From: CADEED01 sp020442965
GTDB taxonomy: Bacteria > Pseudomonadota > Gammaproteobacteria > Steroidobacterales > Steroidobacteraceae
DNA: 64,000 bases
Assembly (NCBI GenBank): GCA_041395525.1
Contig: JAWLAH010000001.1
Span: forward strand, 248,001 to 312,000
Reading direction: 5' to 3'
The notes below the pieces were generated by a model that saw nothing but the letters and a program-made list of their open reading frames with translations, did not search any database and was not told the origin of the DNA. This document shows, one piece after another, positions 7,720-16,452 of the stretch (position 1 is its first letter; the number at the start of each line of letters is the position of its first letter). A program made the position numbers and the translations under genes.

Positions 7720-9385
7720 TCGGCGGCGGCACCACCGGCTCGGACCCAGTCAGGCGCACGACTGTCGAGCGCAGAATCTTGGAATCCGGACTGCGTGCCA
7801 GAGCGCGGGTCCACACGGCACGCGCCTCCCCCTGCCGATCGAGCGACCACAGCACCTCACCCCAGTGTGCCGCGATCTCACCGTCCGGGAAAACACGATA
7901 CGCGCGCTCCAGCAGCGGCAAAGCCTTTGCGGCATCGCCATGGCGAAAGTGCACCCAGCCTAGACTGTCGAGGACCGCTGGATTATCGGGCGCTGCGGCC
8001 AGCGCCTTGGCAATCAGCGCCTCCGCCCGTGGCAATTCCTGGTTGCGATCGGCGAGCGAGTAGCCGTATGCATTCATGATCGTCGGATCGTCAGGTCGCT
8101 CCTTCATGAGCTGCTCCAGCAGCTTGAACCCGTCACGATAATTGCCTGCTTTGTCGAGCGCGAGCGCGCGCTGGTACAGAACACTCGGGTGATTGGTGAA
8201 CCGCTGCGCCGCAGCGTCGAGAATCGCAAGCGAGGCTGCATTCTGCCCCGCCTCGTCTAACAAGGATGCCTTGGTCAATTCGACCTGCAGCGCCTCCTCC
8301 GGTGCAGCAGTCGCAACTTCATCCAACAATTTGAGCGCCGCAGCGTTGTCACCTTCCTTGATCAGCAGCCTGGCAGCGCGGGTCCGCACTAACAGGCCGG
8401 CGCCGGCACCGATCAATCGTTGGTAGCCCTCTAACGCCAGCTGCGGCTTGTCTTGACGTTCGGCGATCATCGACAGGAAGTAGAACGCCTCTGGGGCCGA
8501 GTCTTTTGCCTGCAGCAACGCGCTGAAACGGCGTTGCGCCGACGCCAGATCGCCGGTCTGAAAGTCGAGCCGCGCAAGACGCAACTCGGCCTCGACCAGC
8601 GCGACGCCGTCGGCCTGCATCGCGATCAATTCCTGTCGTGCCTCGGCCAATCGATCCAGGCGCAGCAAGGTATCGACTACCGCGAAGCGTCGCTCCTGCG
8701 GCGCGAGTGCCGCTGCCTCGCGCGCGAACGCGATCGCCTTGACGGAATCGCCGCGAAAGGCATTGCTGATCGCGAGCCGAGCGCGCGCTTCTCCGGAAGC
8801 GGGGTCGTCGTCCAATGCGCGATCAGCATATCTTTGGGCTGCGGCAAAATCGAACGAGTCGAGGGCCAGATCGGCAGCGGCGATCAGGAGGTCGTAGCTC
8901 GCCGACGGGCTATCAAAAACAGGTGTCAAGGCGGTGAACAGGGGCCATGACCCGACGGCATCGCTCGAGTTAGCGATCGCCTGGATCACGCCACGATCAC
9001 CGGCCAGGTCGTGAAACGTCTGCAGCGCAGCGCGCGCGTCGTTGGTCAATCCGGACTGGATCGCGGCGCGGCCCAGCGCGAGCGCGGCGGCCGGCGATTT
9101 CGAGTCGAGTTCATGCCAGCGGCGGGCTGACTTGAGCTCGCTGTTCAGCTGACTGCATAGCACGCCCACCGCGGTCGCACGCTCGGCGACAGCGACATCG
9201 CGACGGCGCATCGCCAGCTTCTGAAACTTCTCCGCCGCCCCGCGACAATCACCCTTGCTCAGCGTGAGTTCTGCCAGGGTGAGTTCAGCGTCCGTCCGGG
9301 TCTGCTCGGACAACGCAAACGCGGTCGGCGTCAGCAAGACCGGCAGCAGCAGCGCAGCCAGCAAGGAAGTGGGCTTGACGTTCAT
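7697..9385 (-). CDS. Exported tetratricopeptide-repeat protein
   Basis: This protein is made almost entirely of TPR-like helix pairs from about residue 30 to the C-terminus, including a clear TPR run near the end (NAYGYSLADRN, LDSLGWVHFRHGDAAKAL). I place the start at ATG 9385, where the product begins with a clean Sec signal peptide (MNVKPTS then LLAALLLPVLLTP, cleavage after AFA). An upstream ATG at 9415 would bury the signal. A TPR protein precedes lolB in Pseudomonas as well. Its role is not established; a periplasmic or outer-membrane scaffold for envelope assembly is plausible. It is divergent from prfA. Confidence 0.82.
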   Translation of the reverse strand: MNVKPTSLLAALLLPVLLTPTAFALSEQTRTDAELTLAELTLSKGDCRGAAEKFQKLAMRRRDVAVAERATAVGVLCSQLNSELKSARRWHELDSKSPAAALALGRAAIQSGLTNDARAALQTFHDLAGDRGVIQAIANSSDAVGSWPLFTALTPVFDSPSASYDLLIAAADLALDSFDFAAAQRYADRALDDDPASGEARARLAISNAFRGDSVKAIAFAREAAALAPQERRFAVVDTLLRLDRLAEARQELIAMQADGVALVEAELRLARLDFQTGDLASAQRRFSALLQAKDSAPEAFYFLSMIAERQDKPQLALEGYQRLIGAGAGLLVRTRAARLLIKEGDNAAALKLLDEVATAAPEEALQVELTKASLLDEAGQNAASLAILDAAAQRFTNHPSVLYQRALALDKAGNYRDGFKLLEQLMKERPDDPTIMNAYGYSLADRNQELPRAEALIAKALAAAPDNPAVLDSLGWVHFRHGDAAKALPLLERAYRVFPDGEIAAHWGEVLWSLDRQGEARAVWTRALARSPDSKILRSTVVRLTGSEPVVPPPNESATTI

Positions 9386-9420
9386 CGGCACACTATATCC
9401 CAAGCGCGGCGGCACCAGAC

Positions 9421-9426
9421 TACAAT
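9421..9426 (+). promoter_or_regulatory. Possible -10 box of prfA
   Basis: TACAAT lies eight bases before the GTG that I take as the prfA start. No good -35 box is visible at normal spacing. If the box is used, transcription would begin at or next to the start codon. Confidence 0.3.
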
Positions 9427-9433
9427 GCGCGCC

Positions 9434-10528
9434 GTGAAAGACTCCATACGCCTGCGCCTCGAGAAGATCACTGACCGATTCGAGGAGGTCGGCCGGCTAC
9501 TAGCCGAGCCGCAAGTCATCAACGACGCTCGTAAATTCCGCGACCTCTCGGTCGAATATGCCCGCCTGACGCCGGTCGCCGACAGTTTTGCAACCTATCG
9601 AACTCTGCAGCACGAGCTTGATGCTGCCCGCGAGCTGGGCGACGACAAAGACGCCGACATGCGCGAGATGGGACGAGAGGAAGTCGAACGCGTGGGTGCG
9701 GCAATCGCGACGACGGAACTCGAGTTACAAAAACTCCTGATCCCGCGCGATCCGCGCGACGACAGCAACATATTTCTGGAAGTCCGGGCGGGTACGGGCG
9801 GCGATGAGGCGGCGATCTTCGCCGGCGACCTGTTTCGAATGTATGCACGTTATGCCGAGACACACGGCTTCACGGTCGAAGTGCTGTCGGAGAACCGCGG
9901 TGAGCACGGTGGGTACAAGGAGATTATCGCGCGAATTGCCGGCATGGGCGCGTTCTCAATGCTGAAATTCGAGTCAGGGACCCATCGAGTGCAACGCGTG
10001 CCGGCGACGGAAGCACAGGGCCGCATTCATACGTCGGCCTGCACGGTCGCAATCCTGCCGGAGCTCGAAGAGCGCGAGCAGATCGAGTTGAATCCAGCGG
10101 AATTGCGAGTCGACACGTTTCGCGCGAGCGGCGCGGGTGGGCAACACGTCAATAAAACCGATTCCGCCATTCGTATCACCCATCTGCCAACCGGCATCGT
10201 CGTCGAATGTCAGGACGAACGATCGCAGCACAAGAATCGATCGCGCGCGATGGCGCTGCTCAAGGCGCGGCTCGTGGCGGCGGAGCGGGAGCAGCGCGAT
10301 ATGGCCGAAGCAGCTGAACGCAAATTGCAAGTGGGTAGCGGCGATCGATCGGAGCGCATTCGCACTTACAACTTCCCACAGGGCCGCGTGACCGATCATC
10401 GCATCAATCTGACGCTGTACAAATTGGCCGACGTGATGCAGGGCAAGATCGACGAACTCATCGCTGCCCTACAACAAGAGCATCAGGCGGAACTGCTCGC
10501 GGACGTGGAGCGGCTCGGCGCCGCCTGA
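9434..10528 (+). CDS. prfA: Peptide chain release factor 1
   Basis: RF1 reads UAA and UAG and triggers peptide release. I chose GTG 9434, giving MKDSIRLRLEKI, which aligns with E. coli RF1 (MKPSIVAKLE); the ATG at 9425 adds three residues. The 364-aa protein carries the RF1-specific PAT tripeptide in RVQRVPATEAQG and the catalytic GGQ in RASGAGGQHVNKTDSA. In most gammaproteobacteria prfA sits between hemA and prmC. Here hemA is absent from the locus, and prmC, whose product methylates this GGQ, lies about 6.8 kb further on. Confidence 0.96.
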   Translation: MKDSIRLRLEKITDRFEEVGRLLAEPQVINDARKFRDLSVEYARLTPVADSFATYRTLQHELDAARELGDDKDADMREMGREEVERVGAAIATTELELQKLLIPRDPRDDSNIFLEVRAGTGGDEAAIFAGDLFRMYARYAETHGFTVEVLSENRGEHGGYKEIIARIAGMGAFSMLKFESGTHRVQRVPATEAQGRIHTSACTVAILPELEEREQIELNPAELRVDTFRASGAGGQHVNKTDSAIRITHLPTGIVVECQDERSQHKNRSRAMALLKARLVAAEREQRDMAEAAERKLQVGSGDRSERIRTYNFPQGRVTDHRINLTLYKLADVMQGKIDELIAALQQEHQAELLADVERLGAA

Positions 10529-10530
10529 GC

Positions 10531-11988
10531 ATGGCCAGCGCGGTCTTGCCTGACGACGATTGGCTCGCATCGCCGGTACTGCGAATTGATGCTGCGACGG
10601 GGGTGCCACTGCAGCTGCCACTCGCAGGACCTGGGGCACGCACATTCGCGTTCCTGCTGGATTGGGCCATGCGCGCGAGCCTCGCAGTCACCTGGTATCT
10701 ATTGGCCGCATTGAGCATCAATGGCCGCGTGTCCTTCGGCATACCGGAGGACGCTGAATCGCTGTGGTACATGGTGGTGGCGCTACCGGCCTCAGCGATC
10801 TACTTTCTCTACCACATCGTACTTGAAGTGCTGATGCGAGGCCGCACGCCCGGTAAACGCATGGCGGGTGTCCGTGTCGTCGCGATCACCGGCGGTGCGG
10901 CATCCGTTGGGGCCTTGCTGCTGCGAAATATTTTCCGTCTGGTTGACGCGATGCCGTTTGCCTACGTGGTTGGCCTCGCCTTCGTACTCACAACGCGGCG
11001 CAATGTCCGTATCGGCGATCTGGCGGCGGGCACCGTACTGGTCTATGACCGCTCCGAACCCGCCGAGATGCGCCAGCGAACCGAGCAGCGCAGCGCCGCA
11101 ACGCTGGCCGCGGCGCTGGCGCCACTCGCCGAGTATCGAGCCGTCGCTCACGAGGTCGCGGTCGCGCGGCGCACACAGTCGACGGCCGCGCGAGCGCCGC
11201 TCGAGGCGCGATACGGACGATTGCACGCGACCGTGAACGTGAGCGCAATACGCTGGCGCTACGCCACCTGGAGCCTGTTTCGCGATCAAATTCCGGCTGC
11301 GCTGCTGGCGATGCGCGCCCATCTGGTGTGGGTGACGCTCTGGTTCATCTTGTGCGTGCTCGCAGGTGGGTGGTTAGTCAGCAGTTACCCCAACCTGATC
11401 GCGCTTTTTGCCTCGCCCGACATGATCGCAACGGTCGAGCGCGGCGATCTATGGACCGACAGCCTGCTGAACGTAACACCGTCATCGATATTGTCCGTCG
11501 ATCTGCTCACCAACAATATCGTCGTTGCGCTGTTCGCGTTCGTATCGGGGTTTCTGTTCGGGCTTGGCACGCTGTACCTCATCGGCACGAATGGCCTGCT
11601 GATTGGCGCGCTCTTTGCCTTCACCGCAGATCATGGCCTGAGCGATCGGCTGTTCCAGTTCATCATCGCGCATGGACCCGTCGAACTGTCCTGCATCTGC
11701 CTGGCGGGCGCCGCCGGCTCCTACGCGGGCGAGTCGCTATTCCGCAGCCCGCCCGGCGAGCGGTCCGCAGCCTTTGCCGCGGCCAGCAAAGAAGGCGGCA
11801 AGGTGCTGCTGGCCGTGAGCCTCCTGCTGCTCGGCTGCGGTTATATCGAAGGCTACATTTCGCCGAACCTCGACATTCCCCTGCTGCCGCGCATGGTAAT
11901 CGGTATAGGCTACTTTCTCTTCATGCTGGCCCTCTTGCGGGGCTATCTCGCGGGGCGCAGCCGCGACCGCCGGCCATTGAATGTCTGA
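10531..11988 (+). CDS. RDD-family / SpoIIM-like (DUF95) fusion membrane protein
   Basis: The 485-aa protein joins two families normally encoded separately. Residues about 30-165 form an RDD domain (FLLDWAMRAS, then GRTPGKRMAGVRVV and IGDLAAGTVLVY). After a charged, Ala/Arg-rich linker (about 180-245), residues 270-480 form a stage II sporulation protein M-like multi-pass domain with GLGTLYLIGTNGLLIGALF and the HGPVELSCICLAGAAG motif. In total about eight membrane segments are visible. It begins 2 nt after the prfA stop but belongs functionally with the convergent DUF58/MoxR cluster, where RDD and SpoIIM genes usually occur. SpoIIM homologues in Gram-negatives have no known role in sporulation. 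The function is unknown. Confidence 0.85.
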   Translation: MASAVLPDDDWLASPVLRIDAATGVPLQLPLAGPGARTFAFLLDWAMRASLAVTWYLLAALSINGRVSFGIPEDAESLWYMVVALPASAIYFLYHIVLEVLMRGRTPGKRMAGVRVVAITGGAASVGALLLRNIFRLVDAMPFAYVVGLAFVLTTRRNVRIGDLAAGTVLVYDRSEPAEMRQRTEQRSAATLAAALAPLAEYRAVAHEVAVARRTQSTAARAPLEARYGRLHATVNVSAIRWRYATWSLFRDQIPAALLAMRAHLVWVTLWFILCVLAGGWLVSSYPNLIALFASPDMIATVERGDLWTDSLLNVTPSSILSVDLLTNNIVVALFAFVSGFLFGLGTLYLIGTNGLLIGALFAFTADHGLSDRLFQFIIAHGPVELSCICLAGAAGSYAGESLFRSPPGERSAAFAAASKEGGKVLLAVSLLLLGCGYIEGYISPNLDIPLLPRMVIGIGYFLFMLALLRGYLAGRSRDRRPLNV

Positions 11989-12001
11989 CAGGGCCCGGTC
12001 G

Positions 12002-13300
12002 TTAGATTCGTCGGCGCCGGCGTTGGGACTGGTAGGCGTGGATCACCGCGTACTCGAGGCGCTCCGCGCTCGCACTAACGACCAATGCACCAGCGCCGCG
12101 CAAGAATGTTTCGAGCCCCCTGATGCGCTCGGCTTCCGCGCCAGCTGCCAGTGCGATGTATGGATCGCGCCAATTGCGTGCGGGTCGCGCACGCAGCGCA
12201 TGCAATGTCGCATTGTCGAGACCGGCGCACACAACGACGTGGCGCAGCGCGAGCTGCCTGACCGCGGTCTGCAGCTCCGTCGTGCCACTCGGCTCGTCCA
12301 AGTCTGTCAACCAAATGACGAGGCTGCGTGACCGAGCCATCCTGATGACCGCACGAGCGGCAACCATCGGCTGCGATTCCGCCCGTTCGGTCATGAGCTG
12401 CTCCAATGCCTCGCGAATGCGGCGCACGCCGACCACGCCGCGCCCCGGCGGCGACAGCGCCAAGATCCGATCAGCGTATGCGACCAGGCCAATCCGATCG
12501 TCGAGCTTGATGGCGTGCTCGGCAAAACGCGCCGTAATATTCGCATATACGCCGAGGCGATCGAGCGCGCCGGCCCGCATGCTGGACATGCGCCCCGCAT
12601 CGACGATGAGGACGATCTCAAGATGCTGATCCTCGCTCATTTCGCGCGAGATCAGTGCGCGTGCGCGCGCACTCGCCTTCCAGTCGATACGAGCAAGCGG
12701 ATCACCCGGAATGTAACTGCGCAGCTGGAACAACTCGCCGCCGTGCCCGGGCATCTTGTATGGCGTGTCGCCGCGCACGTCACCGCCCGCCCTTTGCCGC
12801 GCTCCGTGCAACGAGTCTGGAGCGATGTTGAAGGCTGTGGTTAGCGCTAGGGGCCTTGACCACCAGGCAAGTCTGAGACGGCCCAGCACGCGTGCGGGCA
12901 ACGGCACGAACTCGCCTGGGCCGAGCCGCACCGGCCGCAATGACCACGGCTCGCTGGCGATGTCGCGCGGCGGAACTGCCACTTCGAAAACGTCCTGATC
13001 CCCTGCAAAGGCATGCGGCAACGTGCGAGCATAGCGAACTGTGACAAGCCGCTGCAGGTTGTGCTGCAGGCACAGTACTCCCTGCGCGCCTCTACCTAAT
13101 AACAATTTCTCATGCAATTGCAACTCTGCCTGAATACTGATCCGGGGATCGAGCCAGGCTTCGAGCGCGAGACCCGCAGACAATATGCCAGCGGGCCAGC
13201 ACCACACCCATCGCAAGCTGGAGTCGTCCGCCCAGGCACCCGAGATCGCCAGCACCGCGCTCAATGCGATCAGAAAATAGCCGCGGTCGGCGAGATGCAT
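12002..13300 (-). CDS. DUF58 domain-containing protein
   Basis: The 432-aa protein starts with two short hydrophobic segments (about 7-22 and 30-45), then a beta-rich region, and the DUF58 core around residues 195-300. The family signature (R)SYIPGDPLARIDWKASAR is present and is followed by a von Willebrand A-like fold with IVLIVDAG in place of a full MIDAS motif. DUF58 proteins accompany MoxR ATPases and are thought to be their effectors or substrates. The gene starts 4 nt after the MoxR gene on the same strand. The exact function is unknown. Confidence 0.88.
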   Translation of the reverse strand: MHLADRGYFLIALSAVLAISGAWADDSSLRWVWCWPAGILSAGLALEAWLDPRISIQAELQLHEKLLLGRGAQGVLCLQHNLQRLVTVRYARTLPHAFAGDQDVFEVAVPPRDIASEPWSLRPVRLGPGEFVPLPARVLGRLRLAWWSRPLALTTAFNIAPDSLHGARQRAGGDVRGDTPYKMPGHGGELFQLRSYIPGDPLARIDWKASARARALISREMSEDQHLEIVLIVDAGRMSSMRAGALDRLGVYANITARFAEHAIKLDDRIGLVAYADRILALSPPGRGVVGVRRIREALEQLMTERAESQPMVAARAVIRMARSRSLVIWLTDLDEPSGTTELQTAVRQLALRHVVVCAGLDNATLHALRARPARNWRDPYIALAAGAEAERIRGLETFLRGAGALVVSASAERLEYAVIHAYQSQRRRRRI

Positions 13301-13304
13301 GGTA

Positions 13305-14255
13305 TCAGCGCGGCACGGGCGTCGTGCCGAGTAAACTGTCGACTAACGAGGTGTCCGAATCACCCTCAACGATAGCCTGAGCCGACAACGACAGGCGATG
13401 CGGCATGACCCAGCGCGCCACTTCTTTGACATCATCCGCAGCAACGAAATCGGAGCCGCGCAGACCCGCAACCACGCGAGCGGTACGCACGAGTGCCAGC
13501 GCCCCGCGGGTGGAGAGCCCCAACGCGATACGCGGGTGTTCGCGCGACGCATGCACCAGCGCCAGAACGTACGCCAGCAGACTGTCTGAAACATGTACTT
13601 GCGCGGCGCGAGCACGTGCAGCGATCAGCTGCGCGCGATCCGCCACCCGCAGGTCGGTGGGTATCGGCGTCGCACCGCCCAGATCCGCCCCGTAACGCGC
13701 CAGGATCTCATGCTCGGCCGCTGCCTCGGGATAGCGCAAATCGAGGCGTAACATGAAGCGGTCGAGTTGCGACTCCGGCAGCGGGTAGGTTCCTTCGAAC
13801 TCGTACGGATTCTGGGTGGCGACGACGAGAAATTCCGCCGGCAGCGGCCATAGCTCACGTTCGGTGCTCACCTGACGCTCTTCCATCGCTTCGAGCAACG
13901 CGGACTGCGTCTTCGGCCCGGCGCGATTTATCTCATCGACCAACAAAACGTCGGCGAACAGCGGGCCACGGCGAAACTCGAACTTCTTCTGCGACTCGTC
14001 ATAGACATGTACACCAATGATGTCGCTTGGCATCAGGTCGGCCGTGCCCTGCACGCGCTCGAAGTCGCCACCCATCACTTTGGCGAACGTCTTCGCCAGC
14101 AGTGTCTTACCAAGCCCGGGTGCTCCCTGGATCAGCACGTGACCGCGCGCGAGCAACGCGACGACAAGTGCGCGGATCGCGTGCGCAGATCCGATCATGA
14201 CGCGCGCCATCTGCGTCTGCACCGCTCGCTCGAATTCGATGATCTCGTTCGTCAT
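13305..14255 (-). CDS. MoxR-family AAA+ ATPase
   Basis: MoxR ATPases act as chaperones that activate or assemble partner complexes, often with vWA proteins. From the ATG at 14255 the product is 316 aa, the family size. It shows Walker A GAPGLGKT at 44-51, Walker B LLVDE at 104-108 with the INRAGPK extension, sensor 1 VATQNP, and the MoxR motif FEGTYPLPESQLDRF. A longer upstream reading is possible but lies wholly inside the DUF4350 gene. The start overlaps the DUF4350 stop in an ATGA, implying coupled translation. Confidence 0.94.
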   Translation of the reverse strand: MTNEIIEFERAVQTQMARVMIGSAHAIRALVVALLARGHVLIQGAPGLGKTLLAKTFAKVMGGDFERVQGTADLMPSDIIGVHVYDESQKKFEFRRGPLFADVLLVDEINRAGPKTQSALLEAMEERQVSTERELWPLPAEFLVVATQNPYEFEGTYPLPESQLDRFMLRLDLRYPEAAAEHEILARYGADLGGATPIPTDLRVADRAQLIAARARAAQVHVSDSLLAYVLALVHASREHPRIALGLSTRGALALVRTARVVAGLRGSDFVAADDVKEVARWVMPHRLSLSAQAIVEGDSDTSLVDSLLGTTPVPR

Positions 14256-15499
14256 TTGGCTAGCTGCCTGTCGATCCGTAGAAACAAATTGTGCAGTTTG
14301 ACGAGCGGCACGCGCTGCCCACTTTGGGTCGCACGGAACCAATCCTTCAACTGCGCTCGATCGTGCTGAGAAACACTGCGCTGTCGCTCCAGCCAGTTCC
14401 ACACTTCGGTGGATCGCTCATCCGTCAGCGGCTGCACGATCCCGCTGCCCGCGGCCGTGCGCTGCAGGAACTGCGCGTACATTTCGCGCGCCGCCACCGC
14501 GGGGCGCAGGCGCGCAGACAACATACCACCCGCCGCCGCGATCAGAGCGGCAGGGCTCGGCGCCGCGTCGGTCCTGCGGGGCACTACCAGTCGGGTTCCA
14601 CCGATCACCCATAGGAGCCATGCACACACGACGACGGCAAATGTCCAGTGCAAGCGTGCATCGCGCCAGAACTGGACGGTATCATAGCTGGCTGCAACGC
14701 CCTGCCTGAGATCGTCGAACAATACGGTTCCCGCGGGGCCCACGTCGTTCGCGACGAGATTTGCCAGCAACCGCGCGTTGTCTGCCCGGCCGATCGTATC
14801 GTTGGCGAACAGACTCGCCGCCGTCGACACGACGATCCGACCGTTGCCTAACAGCCGGATGAACAACACCCCCTCATGAGTCTGTTCCTCACTGGCAAGC
14901 GCCAGTGCGAACGAATCGTTGGGTGTGCGGAGGAACCAGAGTCTGGGCGGAGCGGTCGAGCGAACCAGCAGCGAACGGACCCCGCTCGTCAACGGATGTG
15001 AACCGTTGCTGCGCATCGCGATATCGATCCCGTCGTTGCTCGTCACGCGGCTGTCACGCACATCGGGCGACTCAAATTCCAGACTCGACAAAGACTCCGT
15101 TTCAGCGAGCACCGCACTCGTACGACCAACGGCCCAGGCGGGCGTGTCAACGAGCGCCGCGAGCACCACAAGGGTGTTGCCGGCACGCACCCACTGCTCG
15201 AGCGAGGCGAACTCCTCGCTCTGGAATCGCTCCACTCCCGGCAGTGTAACTAACAATAGGTTACCGGCAGGCGCGAGATTCTGCGAACCGAGTGCGGTGT
15301 AGCGCTCGCGCAGAGAGCGTACTGCCACGCCTTGCTGCACAAGCCAGGCACGAGCGCCGGCGTAGCCGTTTGCATCGGTGGAACTAGCGGTCGGGCGGGC
15401 CACTTGGTCATTCAACCCGGTCGGCGAGCCGATGAACAGGACATAGAACAGCAGCAACGCTCCCAGCGCGAACAGCAGCGAAAGCCAGCGTTGCTTCAT
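14252..15499 (-). CDS. DUF4350 domain-containing membrane protein
   Basis: The 415-aa protein has an N-terminal membrane anchor at about 8-25, a large exported alpha/beta region (about 30-270) with GARAWLVQQGVAVRSLRERY typical of DUF4350, a second membrane segment at about 280-300 (LHWTFAVVVCAWLLWVIGG), and a cytoplasmic helical C-terminus. Such proteins occur only with MoxR/DUF58/DUF4129 neighbours. Both ends overlap neighbouring genes in ATGA junctions (upstream DUF4129, downstream MoxR). The biochemical function is unknown. Confidence 0.85.
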   Translation of the reverse strand: MKQRWLSLLFALGALLLFYVLFIGSPTGLNDQVARPTASSTDANGYAGARAWLVQQGVAVRSLRERYTALGSQNLAPAGNLLLVTLPGVERFQSEEFASLEQWVRAGNTLVVLAALVDTPAWAVGRTSAVLAETESLSSLEFESPDVRDSRVTSNDGIDIAMRSNGSHPLTSGVRSLLVRSTAPPRLWFLRTPNDSFALALASEEQTHEGVLFIRLLGNGRIVVSTAASLFANDTIGRADNARLLANLVANDVGPAGTVLFDDLRQGVAASYDTVQFWRDARLHWTFAVVVCAWLLWVIGGTRLVVPRRTDAAPSPAALIAAAGGMLSARLRPAVAAREMYAQFLQRTAAGSGIVQPLTDERSTEVWNWLERQRSVSQHDRAQLKDWFRATQSGQRVPLVKLHNLFLRIDRQLAK

Positions 15500-16452
15500 C
15501 GCGACGCTACCGCCTGCTGTTTCACGAGCAGAGCGAACAGCGCCCGTCCCTGCGCCTCGGCTTGCGACAGCGCCGCCGCCGCCGGTGGAACAGCCGCATA
15601 CCGCACCTGTTCAGCGGCGTCCCCGACAACCGCCAATGGCGACACGATCGAGGCCCCGTGATCGCCACCGATCGCGAGCAACTCGCGAGTCGTTAGGGAC
15701 ACCAGCTGCTGATTGCCGCGCAGGTGCTCCAGATGTTCAACGATGATCCGCAACAACGCGCTTGGCCGCTCCCCGAGCGGCAGCGCGTCAATCTCCGCAA
15801 GAGACCACCGCCGCTGCAGGTGATCGCTGCGTGCCACCCGCCGGCCAAACCACCGCATCGAAGGCACCGACAACCGTGCCGTGAGAAACTCGTTGATCAC
15901 CACCCACACCGCGAAGCCCGCGAGCGCGCAGTAGCCGACGTACGTGAAGATTCGCGCGAGCGCGGTCGGGAAGCTCACGCTACCCGACAACCGCTCGATC
16001 CACCCGGTCTCAGCCCTGTCGTCAGACGCGAACAGGCGCCCCAACCAACGCTTGAATCGGTCCCACGGACCCAGCTCGGCACGACTCACATCGCCGAGTG
16101 GCTCGAGTGCGGTCGCCAGCGCCGCGACCGCTGGCGCCGAGCGACTCGGCGCAGCCGCTTGCGCGCCGCGCAGCAGCGATTCGAGCGCGGCGAGGCTGTT
16201 GGCGGAGAGCGACTCGCTCCGCTCCCGCCAGTTTACGGGTAGTAAGTCACGCCAGGATGCACGGTCGATTGCGTCCGAGAGCTTCGGACAACGCTTGGCG
16301 ATGCGCGCGTAGCCGATGTCTACGATTGGATCGAGCGTACTGCGGCAGCGACCCAACTCGACCAAAGCGGCCTGATCGGCAATGGTCGCCGGCTGCGCGG
16401 GCGCCGCCGCTACCAGTAACCATAGCCCGCAGCAGACAGTGCGTAGCTTCAT
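15496..16452 (-). CDS. DUF4129 domain-containing exported membrane protein
   Basis: I take ATG 16452 as the start because it opens a clear signal peptide (MKLRTVCCGLWLLVAAAPAQ); the frame is open further upstream but there it only shadows the neighbouring gene. The 318-aa product has a periplasmic helical region, a membrane segment at about 180-200 (YVGYCALAGFAVWVVINEF), and a cytoplasmic C-terminal DUF4129 domain (about 235-305; LLRIIVEHLEHLRGNQ, LTTRELLAIGG). DUF4129 is otherwise found at the C-terminus of some transglutaminase-like membrane proteins, and here it stands without the transglutaminase. The gene is coupled by ATGA overlaps to both neighbours. Confidence 0.82.
   Translation of the reverse strand: MKLRTVCCGLWLLVAAAPAQPATIADQAALVELGRCRSTLDPIVDIGYARIAKRCPKLSDAIDRASWRDLLPVNWRERSESLSANSLAALESLLRGAQAAAPSRSAPAVAALATALEPLGDVSRAELGPWDRFKRWLGRLFASDDRAETGWIERLSGSVSFPTALARIFTYVGYCALAGFAVWVVINEFLTARLSVPSMRWFGRRVARSDHLQRRWSLAEIDALPLGERPSALLRIIVEHLEHLRGNQQLVSLTTRELLAIGGDHGASIVSPLAVVGDAAEQVRYAAVPPAAAALSQAEAQGRALFALLVKQQAVASR

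Noticed and set aside
10531..11988. SpoIIM-like domain as evidence for sporulation
   Set aside because: The domain is widespread in non-sporulating bacteria near MoxR/DUF58 genes; nothing else in the window relates to sporulation.
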